Below are positions 1-8,265 of a stretch of 64,000 nt of DNA, in pieces (position 1 is the first letter of the stretch; each line of letters begins with the position of its first letter). The notes under the pieces are model-generated. The model saw nothing but the letters and a program-made list of their open reading frames with translations, was not told the origin of the DNA and searched no databases. The stretch is from NCBI GenBank assembly GCA_934271465.1, contig CAKQRQ010000007.1:1-64000 (forward strand), written 5' to 3'. The position numbers were made by a program, and so were the translations under genes. Source of the DNA: an uncultured Alphaproteobacteria bacterium. Its GTDB lineage: Bacteria; Pseudomonadota; Alphaproteobacteria; RF32; CAG-239.

Positions 1-395
1 CAGGTCTCTGCGTTAAATACTTTGCTTTCAGCCGCACAAGTGTCAGCCGATTTATCACATTCCGGAACACAAGCCCCATCAGAAAGTAAATATCCGCTCT
101 CGCATGCCGTGCATTGGCAATCGTTGTTATAAGCCGTGCAATAATTTATTTTATCGGCGCATTTGGCTGTCCAGTTTTCAGGCGTCACAACAGGCTCCGG
201 CGCATCAGGCAGCTGCTTCACGCCGGCGCAATAAAACTTGTTCTCATCAAACGGACATCTGACGCCTTTGCCTCCGGCACAGGAGGCTTGCGTATAGCCC
301 ATTTCAGCACAACTGGGGATTGATTCGCAATCCATCTGTGCGTAACTGTTTGATATTACACAAAAAGTAAAAAGGATAAAAACAAGCTGTTTCAT
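1..395 (-). CDS. Secreted Cys-rich protein, N-terminal part (runs off window)
   Basis: Reading leftward from the ATG at 393-395, the frame is open to the window edge, giving about 131 residues of an incomplete protein. Residues 1-19 form a signal peptide ending NSYA. A Cys-rich module follows (CESIPSCAEMGY, then a CPF segment near residue 42), then an EGF-like cluster with several CxC and CxxC pairs including CQCHACESGYLL. The opening closely matches the genes starting at 34090 and 44132 (ISNTYA, PSCAELGY, CPFNIKDD), so this is a paralogous family. The rest of the protein is missing, so its body domain is unknown. It is probably exported and disulphide-bonded. Its upstream region carries the same repeat-promoter-repeat arrangement as the two paralogues. 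Function not recognised. Confidence 0.8.
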   Translation of the reverse strand, partial: MKQLVFILFTFCVISNSYAQMDCESIPSCAEMGYTQASCAGGKGVRCPFDENKFYCAGVKQLPDAPEPVVTPENWTAKCADKINYCTAYNNDCQCTACESGYLLSDGACVPECDKSADTCAAESKVFNAET

Positions 396-427
396 GTCAC
401 TAGACCCCGTGGTTGGCACTCCGACTC

Positions 428-455
428 GAGCATTTAAACCAACGTTTAAACGCTC
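428..455. repeat. Gene-proximal palindromic site, locus 1
   Basis: Two 12-bp arms (GAGCATTTAAAC and GTTTAAACGCTC, one mismatch) surround the asymmetric centre CAAC. It lies 33 bp upstream of the secreted-protein start at 395. The centre reads CAAC here and GTTG in the partner at 587-622, so the two sites are in inverted orientation. Matching sites occur at 34122-34149 and 44162-44193. Confidence 0.9.
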
Positions 456-549
456 TATTGATTTTTAAGAGAGGCAAAAAATTTACAATTTTCAGGCGAG
501 TGCCTAAAACAGGCTTAATAATTTGAAAAATAAAGATAAATTAAAGTTA

Positions 550-578
550 TTGCTTTTTTAACTTTTGACTGATATACT
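550..578 (+). promoter_or_regulatory. Outward-pointing promoter inside candidate invertible segment, locus 1
   Basis: TTGCTT at 550-555 and TATACT at 573-578 are separated by exactly 17 bp, a good sigma70-type match. It points right, away from the secreted-protein gene on the minus strand, and its start point would fall at the edge of the distal palindrome. No plus-strand gene follows before ruvX at 2413. Inverting the 428-622 segment would place this promoter about 40-60 nt upstream of the secreted-protein gene and facing it. The same hexamers and spacing recur at 34232-34260 and 44274-44302. No gene-facing promoter of similar quality is visible in the segment. Confidence 0.7.
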
Positions 579-586
579 GCGCGATA

Positions 587-622
587 AATAGAGCGTTTAA
601 ACGTTGGTTTAAACGCTCTATT
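587..622. repeat. Gene-distal palindromic site, locus 1
   Basis: Perfect 16-bp arms (AATAGAGCGTTTAAAC and its reverse complement) around the centre GTTG. The core is the reverse complement of the proximal site at 430-453 except for one base, so the pair forms inverted repeats with 139 bp between the 24-bp cores. About 65 bp beyond it (roughly 640-710) also resemble the sequence beyond the distal site of locus 2 (roughly 34325-34390). Confidence 0.9.
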
Positions 623-757
623 GTTGTTTGAGACACTTTTTATTGATTTTCAATGCGTTTAGGTCTAAAACGGCACAAAAATTCACTCTTACATTGTATA
701 GACTAAGCCAATACCCGTTTTTGGTTTTGGCATATTCTCAAAGCGGGGTAATGTCAT

Positions 758-913
758 TTACTTTTTTTTAGGGCACGGCATGCCTACCAAAAGAGGTATA
801 ACAATCATTATAGCGAATGCACCCCATAGACCGACAACGTCGTTCCACCATAAAATTCCGCCAAGCAACACACCGATCGTTACACCTAGTGTATCATTTG
901 TATTTTTTGTCAT
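758..913 (-). CDS. Small hydrophobic membrane protein (51 aa)
   Basis: A 51-codon frame starting at the ATG at 911-913 and ending TAA, with a good ribosome binding site (AAAGGTGGG) about 7-8 nt upstream. After a polar start (MTKNTNDT), nearly everything from residue 9 to 44 is hydrophobic, with a short polar turn (WWND) near residue 22, so one long or two short membrane helices are likely. It ends in MPCPKKK. The size, Gly/Leu-rich helices and a Cys-Pro near the C-terminus recall the DUF2892 (YgaP-type) inner-membrane family, but that assignment is weak. It lies 42 bp downstream of tolB on the same strand and could share its transcript. No function can be named. Confidence 0.6.
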   Translation of the reverse strand: MTKNTNDTLGVTIGVLLGGILWWNDVVGLWGAFAIMIVIPLLVGMPCPKKK

Positions 914-955
914 GTTATACCCACCTTTGTCCTTTAAGACAAATTAGGCTAAAAA

Positions 956-2269
956 CTACGGCAACAAAGGCGACCATGCCGGATCAGACGCATCAGCCGG
1001 CGTGATAATCTGACGTTCATTATATCCTGTTAAATCAATCGAATACAACTTAACCGGCGGTGTCGAGCGGCCTCTGCCCTTATCTTGACGAAAATACATC
1101 AGCACGCGGCCGTTAGGCGACCAGGTCGGCCCCTCAACCAAATATCCCGATGCCAACAAACGTTCACCGGAACCGTCCGGATACATTACCCCGATATAAA
1201 ACTGCCCATTAGCCATTTTGGTAAAGGCAATATAATCTCCTCTGGGCGACCAAACCGGCGTTGCATAACGTCCCGTGCCAAAACTGATGCGTTTAACATC
1301 TGAACCGTCCGCATTCATCACATACAATTGCTGATTGCCGCCTCTGTCCGAGTTAAAAACAATCTGGCTTCCGTCCGGCGAATAACTCGGACTGGTGTCA
1401 ATAGCCCCGCCATAAGTCAATTGCTTGCTCTTGCGTGTTTTCAAATCCATTTCATAGATATTCGTTTTGCCGCTTGAGGCATAGGAGAGCAAAACCTTTG
1501 AGCTGTCCGGCGAGAACCGCGGCGCAAACGTCATCCCGGGGAAATTACCCAAAAGCATCTGATCGCCGCTTTCAATATCCAAAAGATAAACCCGCGGCGA
1601 ATTTCCGGCATAAGACATATAAGTAATTTTCTGCAAATTCGGTGAAAACCGCGGTGTCAAAGCCATAGCTGCTCCATTAGTTAAAAACTTATGATTTTCC
1701 CCGTCTTGATCCATAATTGCCAAACGTTTGATACGTTTTGTCGCAGGTCCAGATTCCGAAACATAAACAATACGCGTATCAAAATAGCCCTTCTCGCCGG
1801 TCAAGCGCTCATAAATCGCATCGGCAATCACATGAGCAATACGCCGCCAGTTATCTTTTGTGGTCGTATAGGATTGTCCCGCCATCTGATTCTCGGCAAA
1901 CACATCCCATAATCTGAACGAAACTTTCAAATTATTTTCCGTTTCTCTAACCTCGCTCTGGACTAAAGCCTGCGCCTTAATCGCCTGCCAATCCAAAAAC
2001 TCAGGCTCCTGCGCCATAGAAGAAAATTCCTGAATATAACTGTCCGGATCCACAACCGTAAACAACCCCGAACGTTCCAAATCCGCCTTAATAACCTCGC
2101 GGATTTTCTTTCCCTGCTGCCCGACAAAAAAGCCGTCATGAATCATATCGGGCAAGGCTATCGGCATCGGCTCGCGCATAGCACCGCTCACATCAATCGC
2201 GAGTTCCGCCTTAGCCGGAAAAGCCGCCAACAAACCGATAAACAAAACAAACAAGGACTTTATCTTCAT
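956..2269 (-). CDS. tolB: Tol-Pal system periplasmic protein TolB
   Basis: TolB is the periplasmic beta-propeller that links Pal to the TolA/Q/R inner-membrane complex during outer-membrane constriction. The ATG at 2267-2269 is preferred over a TTG 15 nt upstream because it begins directly with a signal peptide (MKIKSLFVLFIGLLAAFPAKA). The mature protein has the TolB N-terminal domain to about residue 160, followed by repeated propeller blades marked FSPDSSK, YSPDGSQ, WSPRGDY and WSPNGR, with the hallmark NSDRGG. Length (437 aa) is normal. It is not next to tolQ-tolR-tolA, which lie about 45 kb away at 46.8-48.9 kb, and no pal is seen here. The product assignment is secure. Confidence 0.96.
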   Translation of the reverse strand: MKIKSLFVLFIGLLAAFPAKAELAIDVSGAMREPMPIALPDMIHDGFFVGQQGKKIREVIKADLERSGLFTVVDPDSYIQEFSSMAQEPEFLDWQAIKAQALVQSEVRETENNLKVSFRLWDVFAENQMAGQSYTTTKDNWRRIAHVIADAIYERLTGEKGYFDTRIVYVSESGPATKRIKRLAIMDQDGENHKFLTNGAAMALTPRFSPNLQKITYMSYAGNSPRVYLLDIESGDQMLLGNFPGMTFAPRFSPDSSKVLLSYASSGKTNIYEMDLKTRKSKQLTYGGAIDTSPSYSPDGSQIVFNSDRGGNQQLYVMNADGSDVKRISFGTGRYATPVWSPRGDYIAFTKMANGQFYIGVMYPDGSGERLLASGYLVEGPTWSPNGRVLMYFRQDKGRGRSTPPVKLYSIDLTGYNERQIITPADASDPAWSPLLP

Positions 2270-2412
2270 TCTTTTTTCTTTCAAAAAACATCAAAATCTT
2301 TTTCGATATTACCTGCTCTATCCCAAAAATCAATAATCATTTGGCAAAACCCCACAAAACTTTTTATCTGTCCTTTCTTGACAAGCGTGCCCTTTTCTCT
2401 TAAAAAAAAGAT

Positions 2413-2871
2413 ATGGATATAAAAGAATTAAAATTACATCTTGCTCCTCGCAAGGCGCTTTTGGGCTTTGATTACGGCGAAAAGCGCTTGGGTGTTGCTG
2501 TGTCCGATTTGCTTTTGATGACAGCCACGCCGCTTAAAATTATCCAACGCACCTCTTTCGATAAAGATATCGCTGAAATCCGCCGCCTGATTGAAGATAA
2601 AGAAGTCGGCGCTCTGGTCTACGGCTTGCCGCTGCAAATGAACGGCATTGAGGGCGAAACCGCCGCCGCCGTCCGCAAATTTGCCGACAAGGTCTTTGCG
2701 GCAACAAATCTTCCCTTTGCTTTTTGGGATGAACGCCTCTCCTCAAGAGCCGTCGAAACATTCCTGATTAAACAAGCAGACGCCTCCCGCGCCAAACGCA
2801 AACAAGTTTTAGATTCCTCTGCCGCCGCTTACATTTTGCAAGGGGCTTTAGATGCGTTAAGATATCTATAA
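2413..2871 (+). CDS. ruvX: RuvX/YqgF family putative Holliday junction resolvase / pre-16S rRNA nuclease
   Basis: A 152-aa RNase H-fold nuclease of the YqgF family, which in E. coli processes the 5' end of 16S rRNA and has been proposed as a Holliday junction resolvase. Family motifs are present in order: GFDYGEKRLGVA near residue 18 with the first catalytic Asp, YGLP near residue 75, WDERLSS near residue 105, and DSSAAAYIL near residue 135 with the last acidic residue. It is transcribed divergently from tolB, 143 bp away. Its 3' end overlaps the convergent amidase gene by 43 bp. The identification is firm; the physiological substrate is inferred from the family. Confidence 0.93.
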   Translation: MDIKELKLHLAPRKALLGFDYGEKRLGVAVSDLLLMTATPLKIIQRTSFDKDIAEIRRLIEDKEVGALVYGLPLQMNGIEGETAAAVRKFADKVFAATNLPFAFWDERLSSRAVETFLIKQADASRAKRKQVLDSSAAAYILQGALDALRYL

Positions 2872-3551
2872 GCCGCAGCTTTCAAAGCCTTAATAAATTT
2901 TTCATCTGACTGCAAAACTTCTTGAACCGGATTTTCTATCAAGGCGTCAATCGGCCGGCTCTCTATTCTTTCAGGCAAAAAACGCCGGCAAAAAGCGCAT
3001 GCCGCCGCGGATTCATCCCGCACATCATAGCCGATAAGCTTCAAAAGTTCCACAACGGAAACATTATCTATCTTGTCGGCATCTTTCAGATTATACCAAA
3101 GTCCGATTCCCTTCTCCGCAAGCTCTTTCCAAAAAAAAGCCTTTCCGGGATCCGGCTTACGGGAAGGCGCAATATCCGAATGTCCGACGATTTTATCCTG
3201 CTTAATTTTATATTTCCGAATCAATCGCCTCAAAAGAAAAAACGCCGTCTCCAGTTGCGCCTTTGAATAGGGAGTCTGCCCAAGGGTGGACGAACAAAAC
3301 TCAATTCCGATTGACCGAGAATTAATATCATCACATCCCTGCCAGACAGAACTTCCGGCATGCCACGCCCTATGTTTTTCACCGACAAGCTGCCAAATTT
3401 CACCGTCTTCGCCAACAAGATAGTGGCTGCTGACCTGATGAGCCTCAAAAGTCTTTATAGCCTGCTCCGGCGCATACGCAACCGCATGCAAAACAATCAT
3501 ATCGACTTTTGCTTTTCGTTCATTCCAAAACGGCAACAACCGCCGTCTCAT
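2829..3551 (-). CDS. N-acetylmuramoyl-L-alanine amidase, Amidase_2/AmiD type
   Basis: A zinc amidase that cleaves the MurNAc to L-alanine bond in peptidoglycan or its fragments. The Amidase_2 signature is clear: MIVLHAVAY with the first zinc-ligand His near residue 22, SHYLVGEDG near 42, WHAGSS near 64, and GHSDIAPSRKPDPG near 128 with the second His and the Asp. The C-terminal 80 residues resemble the helical peptidoglycan-binding domain of AmiD. No signal peptide is visible, so a cytoplasmic recycling role (AmpD-like) is possible. The start overlaps the stop of the upstream J-domain gene by 4 bp (ATGA), indicating translational coupling. The 3' end overlaps ruvX tail-to-tail by 43 bp. Confidence 0.88.
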   Translation of the reverse strand: MRRRLLPFWNERKAKVDMIVLHAVAYAPEQAIKTFEAHQVSSHYLVGEDGEIWQLVGEKHRAWHAGSSVWQGCDDINSRSIGIEFCSSTLGQTPYSKAQLETAFFLLRRLIRKYKIKQDKIVGHSDIAPSRKPDPGKAFFWKELAEKGIGLWYNLKDADKIDNVSVVELLKLIGYDVRDESAAACAFCRRFLPERIESRPIDALIENPVQEVLQSDEKFIKALKAAAYRYLNASKAPCKM

Positions 3552-4708
3552 TTCTTTCCCTTTGCTTTAACAATTTTTTGATACGCCAAATTAATCTCAG
3601 TCATTTTCTTGTTCGCAAGCTTAATCTCTTTCTCTGAGGCTTCGCCCAAGTTATCCGGATGATAAATCATAATCAAACTCTTCCATTTGGCCTTAATTTC
3701 CTTAAGATTGGCATCGTGCGAAACCCCCAAAAGATCATAAGCCGCCGCCAATTTTTTATCAATCGGCTTTGGTGTAAACTGCTCCGTCAAACGGGCAAAA
3801 ACTTTTTCATCCAAATTAATAACATCAGCCACATGCTTTAATATATCTGCCTGCGCCTTTTGAATTGTCTCTTCCGCCGCCGCAATCTTAAACAGATTTT
3901 CAAGAGAGCTTTCTTTCAAATCATCATTATCCCTTGTCAATTCTTCCAAAATATCGGCATATTTTTCCAATCCGGCCTGATGTTTTTTCTTATTATTAAA
4001 AATAGCGCTAACCGGCGATGTTGAATCATCTTTAACTGCAAAAATCTGTTTAAAAGCCTGTTTTTCTTTAGCACTGATTTTGCCGTCTGCCTCCGCCGTC
4101 AAAGCAGCCAAAGCCGCCATAACTTCCAAATACTGCCGATGTTCGCCGCCTTGAGCATGGCGCCATAACTTCAGTGGATTAATCTTTTGCCAATACCCGC
4201 GCAACGCATCAAAAGGAATAAGCTTTGCTCCCTCTAAACGCTGATAATCTGCAATAAACCCAAGAACAAGACCAATAATCATCAAAATCGGAGAGTTCAA
4301 CACAAACCCAACCAACAATCCCAAGATTTTACCCCAGTTGTTGTCAAAGAAATGATCTGTTTTTTTCTTGGCACGGCGAATATCCGCATTGTTCGGCATA
4401 TCAAAAATAAAATGTCCGGCAATCGGCAAAAGAATCATTCCCAAAAATCCGAACAAAACAAGCCCCAAAACCAAGCCCCAAAGCTTACCCCAAACATTAC
4501 CATCCATTTGGTTATAAAAACGATAATATTTATATGGCAATTTAACCCGAATATAATCATCAGCTCTGTTAATCTGCTGTTCGATTCTGCGAATAACATA
4601 TGTTTTATCAATCAGCATATGTCCCAAAAACAATCCGCAAAACAACCCGTCCGCGCCCCAAAAGCGCAGCCCAATTAAAGCAAATGTTAATTTTCCCAAA
4701 GGTGACAT
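3548..4708 (-). CDS. Membrane-anchored TerB/J-domain co-chaperone (DjlA-like)
   Basis: A 386-aa protein with hydrophobic segments in its N-terminal 160 residues (Gly-rich stretches such as GLVLGLVLFGF and LLVGFVLNSPILMII), a TerB-like acidic helical region around 185-300 (TAEADGKISAKEKQAF), and a C-terminal J-domain containing the DnaK-stimulating HPD motif (MIYHPDNLG). This order matches DjlA-type membrane co-chaperones, although typical DjlA has a single N-terminal membrane segment and this one appears to have more. It probably recruits DnaK to the inner-membrane face. It sits between pgeF (18 bp upstream) and the amidase (4-bp overlap), probably in one transcript starting at deoB. Which clients it serves cannot be read from the sequence. 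Confidence 0.82.
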   Translation of the reverse strand: MSPLGKLTFALIGLRFWGADGLFCGLFLGHMLIDKTYVIRRIEQQINRADDYIRVKLPYKYYRFYNQMDGNVWGKLWGLVLGLVLFGFLGMILLPIAGHFIFDMPNNADIRRAKKKTDHFFDNNWGKILGLLVGFVLNSPILMIIGLVLGFIADYQRLEGAKLIPFDALRGYWQKINPLKLWRHAQGGEHRQYLEVMAALAALTAEADGKISAKEKQAFKQIFAVKDDSTSPVSAIFNNKKKHQAGLEKYADILEELTRDNDDLKESSLENLFKIAAAEETIQKAQADILKHVADVINLDEKVFARLTEQFTPKPIDKKLAAAYDLLGVSHDANLKEIKAKWKSLIMIYHPDNLGEASEKEIKLANKKMTEINLAYQKIVKAKGKK

Positions 4709-4726
4709 GGTTCTTTTCCTTTCCTG

Positions 4727-5494
4727 TTATAAAACGATTGCCGACAGCTCAGTTGCAAAGCATTTGGGCTTTTTGACGATTCCCTGATGCGTAAATCTCC
4801 TGAAACTGTAATACTCATCCTTGAGTATGTAAGTATCTTTTCCCGAACGGGAAATATTGCACAAACCGCAATCTTTCAAACGATCTGCACAAAACTCTTC
4901 CAAATCAAATTGATAAAAATTCGCTCTCTTTCCATCAACAAAATATTTCGCAAAAGCTCTATTTTTATCAAGAAACTGTCTGTAAAAATTAGAATCAACT
5001 TCATAAGAATCCTGCCCGATACACGGTCCGATTGCCGCAGCTATATTTTCCAAACAAGCCCCTTTTTCTATCATCAGACGCACAACATTTTCAATAATAC
5101 CGGCAAAAGCCCCTCGCCAACCAGCATGCGCTGCTCCGATAACACCGTTTTGGCGATCTTCCAACAAAACAGGCGCACAATCCGCCGTCCGAATGCACAA
5201 AACAACCTGCGGCGCTGTTGTAACCAATCCATCAGCCTCAATTTTATCTTGCGACGGCTTGTCAACAAACACAGCCTTTGAACTGACCCCCTGATTCAAA
5301 AGAACCAAATTTTCTTTTTGAAGATGAAAAAAAGCCGCCGCCCGATTCAGATTTTCATTAAGATTGTCCCGCGCATCATCACTTTTGGTATTCACGTTCA
5401 ATCCAGCATAAATTCCCGTTGAAACACCGCCTTCCGACCCGAAAAAGCAATGCCTGCTTTGATTAAGATTAGGCGCAGTCCAACTCATCGGCAC
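4727..5494 (-). CDS. pgeF: PgeF/YfiH family peptidoglycan editing factor (laccase-domain protein)
   Basis: A 255-aa member of the YfiH/DUF152 family. In E. coli the homologue removes wrongly incorporated L-serine from UDP-MurNAc; other members act on purine nucleosides. Family hallmarks are TADCAPVLL near residue 104, HAGWRG near 124 and GPCIGQDSYEV near 155, which supply the Cys/His metal or catalytic residues. The C-terminal segment with RSGKDTYILKDEYYSFRR is typical. It overlaps deoB upstream by 10 bp, so it is almost certainly translated from the deoB mRNA. The deoB neighbour would suit a nucleoside role, while the amidase two genes downstream would suit peptidoglycan. The sequence alone does not decide between them. 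Confidence 0.9.
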   Translation of the reverse strand: MPMSWTAPNLNQSRHCFFGSEGGVSTGIYAGLNVNTKSDDARDNLNENLNRAAAFFHLQKENLVLLNQGVSSKAVFVDKPSQDKIEADGLVTTAPQVVLCIRTADCAPVLLEDRQNGVIGAAHAGWRGAFAGIIENVVRLMIEKGACLENIAAAIGPCIGQDSYEVDSNFYRQFLDKNRAFAKYFVDGKRANFYQFDLEEFCADRLKDCGLCNISRSGKDTYILKDEYYSFRRFTHQGIVKKPKCFATELSAIVL

Positions 5495-6684
5495 TTTCCT
5501 AAAAATGAAGTTCCGTTCTCAAGCCTAAGTCCAAAGATATCAGCAACTGTCTGCCCAATATCCGAGAAGGTCTTCCTCTGCCCGACGTCTTCCTCTGCAA
5601 CTTTTGCCCCAAACATCAAAACAGGTATCTGTTCACGCGTATGATCCGTTCCTTTGGCCGTCGGATCATTACCGTGATCCGCCACGACAAAAGCAATGTC
5701 ATCTTCTTTCATCAAAGGGGCAATTTCCGGCAGACGACTGTCAAAATAAGCCAACGCATCGGCATAGCCTCTTGTATTGCGGCGATGCCCATAAAGCATA
5801 TCAAAATCGACAAAGTTTGTAAAAATCAAACTGTTGTCCGGTGCTGTTTTAACAGCCTCAAGCGTTTTATCCCAAAGCTCCTCAAGCCCCGAGGCCAAAA
5901 TCTTTTGAGTGACGCCGCATCCGGCGTAAATATCACTGACTTTGCCGATAGCAATAACTTCCCGTCCACTGCCTTTTACGACATCAAGAAGTGTCGGTCG
6001 AGGCGGCGTAACCGAATAATCATGCCTGTTTTTTGTGCGGACAAATTCTCCTTTTTTCTCCCCTTCAAAAGGTCTGGCAATCACACGCCCGATATGATAA
6101 GGCTTAACTTCCTCAAAAGCAGCTTGGCACACTTCATACAATCTGTCCAATCCAAAATATTTTTCATGCGCGGCAATCTGAAAACAACTATCCGCCGATG
6201 TATAACAAATTGGCTTGCCTGTTTTGATATGTTCTTCTCCGAGCTCTTGAATAATCTCCGTTCCCGAAGCCGCCTTATTACCTAAAATTCCAGAAATACC
6301 GGCGCGTTGACACAATTTTTCAACAAGTTCTTCCGGAAAAGAGGGATAGTCGGGTTTAAAATATCCGAAAGGCTTCGTCACGGGAACACCGGCTAATTCC
6401 CAATGTCCTGATGATGTATCTTTACCCAGACTGACTTCTCGACAATGCCCGTATTTGGACGGCATATTAAGCCGTGCCCCTTGGGCGGAAGAAAGACGAT
6501 GCTTGCCGCTGGCAGCGTTCGCCGCTTTCAAAAGTCCCAAGCTGACAAGATTTGGCACTTTTAAATCAGGATAACTATCCAAAATATGCCCGAATGTATC
6601 AGCTCCCTCATCGCCGAAAGCCGCCGCATCAGGAGCTCCGCCGATACCAAATGAATCCATCATCAAAATAATTGCTCGAGACAT
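5485..6684 (-). CDS. deoB: Phosphopentomutase DeoB
   Basis: A 399-aa alkaline-phosphatase-superfamily mutase that interconverts (deoxy)ribose-1-phosphate and (deoxy)ribose-5-phosphate, linking nucleoside breakdown to the pentose pathway. Visible hallmarks are the N-terminal metal motif MMDSFGIGGAPDA, DTSSGHWELAG near residue 88, the YTSADS segment, and VADHGNDPTAKGTDHTRE near 335 with the bimetal ligands. Length is typical. It is the first gene of a minus-strand cluster deoB, pgeF, J-domain gene, amidase, and lies 17 bp downstream of pyk, so it may be read from the pyk transcript. No other deo gene (deoA, deoC, deoD) is in the window. Confidence 0.96.
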   Translation of the reverse strand: MSRAIILMMDSFGIGGAPDAAAFGDEGADTFGHILDSYPDLKVPNLVSLGLLKAANAASGKHRLSSAQGARLNMPSKYGHCREVSLGKDTSSGHWELAGVPVTKPFGYFKPDYPSFPEELVEKLCQRAGISGILGNKAASGTEIIQELGEEHIKTGKPICYTSADSCFQIAAHEKYFGLDRLYEVCQAAFEEVKPYHIGRVIARPFEGEKKGEFVRTKNRHDYSVTPPRPTLLDVVKGSGREVIAIGKVSDIYAGCGVTQKILASGLEELWDKTLEAVKTAPDNSLIFTNFVDFDMLYGHRRNTRGYADALAYFDSRLPEIAPLMKEDDIAFVVADHGNDPTAKGTDHTREQIPVLMFGAKVAEEDVGQRKTFSDIGQTVADIFGLRLENGTSFLGKCR

Positions 6685-6701
6685 AGCAAGTCCTTTCAGA
6701 T

Positions 6702-8126
6702 TTATTTAACATAAACCGTATGAAGCATATTTGTCCGTCCTTTAACATTTAACGGGAATCCCGCCGTAATGATAATATGATCGCCTGATTTGGCCAAACC
6801 GACCTCTTTGGCATATTTAACGGCACAATCCTCAACATGAGCAAATTTCTTAAAGCTATCTTTATTGACGCTCGGACGAACACCCCAAACCAAAACGAGC
6901 TGACGCGCCACTTTGATATCTGGAGACAACGCCAAAATCGGAAGCGACGGACGCTCTCTGGCAGTTAAAAATGTCGTAAATCCTGACGACGAATAACTGA
7001 CAATTGCCCGAACATTTTTCAAAACACCGGCCAGCTCCGATGCCGCAAAAGTTATGGCATCAGCTTCCGCCGCCATGCACGGCAAATGTCTTGAACTGTT
7101 CATCAGCTCAAAGAACAACGGATCATTTTCAACCTGACAAATAATTTTGTGCATCATCAAAACGGCCTCAACCGGATATTTTCCGGCAGCCGTCTCCGCC
7201 GACAGCATAACCGTATCCGCGCCGTCATAAACAGCCGTAGCCACATCTGAAACTTCCGCGCGGGTCGGCGTCGGATTAACAATCATCGATTCGAGCATTT
7301 GGGTCGCAACAATTACGGGTTTTGCTTGCAAACGGCAAACCTTAACGATTCGCTTTTGCATCACGGGAACCGTTTCAATCGGACACTCAACCCCCAAATC
7401 CCCGCGCGCAACCATCACGGCATCAGATTCTTTGACGATATTTTCCAAATCATTAATCGCACTCGGCTTTTCAAGCTTTGAAATAACCCTTGCCTTTCCA
7501 TCAATAAGCTTTTTAACCTCTCGGACATCTTCAGCCTTTTGAACAAAAGACAATCCAATCCAATCAACATCATTTTTCAAAGCAAATTTCAAATCTTCTT
7601 TGTCTTTTTCGGTAATCGCCGAAATATTCAACTTCGTATTGGGAAGATTAACCCCTTTGTGGCTTGAGATATATCCACCGACCTTCACAACCGTCTCGGC
7701 AGATTTTTTATCGCATTTAACAACCTTCAGAGCAATATATCCGTCATTAACCAATAGTGTTTCGCCGGCCTTCAACGCTGCAAAAATTTCTTTATGTGGC
7801 AGACAGACACGTTTGGCATCACCGGCCTCAGGATTCATATCCAAGGTAAATTTCTGCCCCTCTTTCAAAAGGACTTTATCTTCCTTAAACTCGCCGACTC
7901 TGAGTTTGGGGCCTTGCAAATCCGCCAAAATGGAAATCAGCCGCCCCTTTTCCTTTTCAAGCTGGCGAATAATCTTAATCCGCTCTTTATGTTCAGCATG
8001 AGTTCCATGGCTAAAATTGATACGAAAGGCATCTGCTCCCGCATCAATCAATTTTGAAATTTGTTCTTTTGTTGCCGATGACGGCCCGATAGTCGCCAAA
8101 ATTTTAGTATGTGTATCAACAGGCAT
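6702..8126 (-). CDS. pyk: Pyruvate kinase
   Basis: A 474-aa pyruvate kinase, converting phosphoenolpyruvate and ADP to pyruvate and ATP, the last step of glycolysis and a main ATP source for a fermenter. Clear motifs are TKILATIGPSSAT at the start, RINFSHGTHAEH, VMVARGDLGVE with Mg2+/substrate residues near 250, ATQMLESM near 285, and TRAEVSDVATAVYDGADTVM. The C-terminal regulatory domain is present and of normal size, ending NMLHTVYVK. It is divergent from gapR with a 139-bp AT-rich gap between them that must hold both promoters. Nothing is anomalous. Confidence 0.97.
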   Translation of the reverse strand: MPVDTHTKILATIGPSSATKEQISKLIDAGADAFRINFSHGTHAEHKERIKIIRQLEKEKGRLISILADLQGPKLRVGEFKEDKVLLKEGQKFTLDMNPEAGDAKRVCLPHKEIFAALKAGETLLVNDGYIALKVVKCDKKSAETVVKVGGYISSHKGVNLPNTKLNISAITEKDKEDLKFALKNDVDWIGLSFVQKAEDVREVKKLIDGKARVISKLEKPSAINDLENIVKESDAVMVARGDLGVECPIETVPVMQKRIVKVCRLQAKPVIVATQMLESMIVNPTPTRAEVSDVATAVYDGADTVMLSAETAAGKYPVEAVLMMHKIICQVENDPLFFELMNSSRHLPCMAAEADAITFAASELAGVLKNVRAIVSYSSSGFTTFLTARERPSLPILALSPDIKVARQLVLVWGVRPSVNKDSFKKFAHVEDCAVKYAKEVGLAKSGDHIIITAGFPLNVKGRTNMLHTVYVK

Positions 8127-8236
8127 TTTATTTCCCCTTCTTCAAAACTTTTGGATAATATCATAAGCAAAATAAGTTAATAAGGCGTTATTTTTTAACT
8201 TGTAAATCACAATTTAATTTGCTAGGTTCTACTCAA

Positions 8237-8242
8237 TATAAT
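8237..8242 (+). promoter_or_regulatory. Candidate -10 box of gapR
   Basis: A perfect TATAAT 24 nt upstream of the gapR ATG. The -35 region at the right distance is poor (TTAATT), so strength is uncertain. The implied 5' leader is very short, with an AAGGAGA ribosome binding site inside it. Confidence 0.4.
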
Positions 8243-8265
8243 CTTTTAATCTGAAGGAGACAAGC

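Noticed and set aside
428..622. XerC/XerD dif site or simple repressor operators as the explanation for the palindromes
   Set aside because: The sequence does not resemble dif, sites occur in inverted pairs at three loci, and a pair of operators would not explain a promoter consistently facing away from the gene. The operator alternative is not fully excluded.
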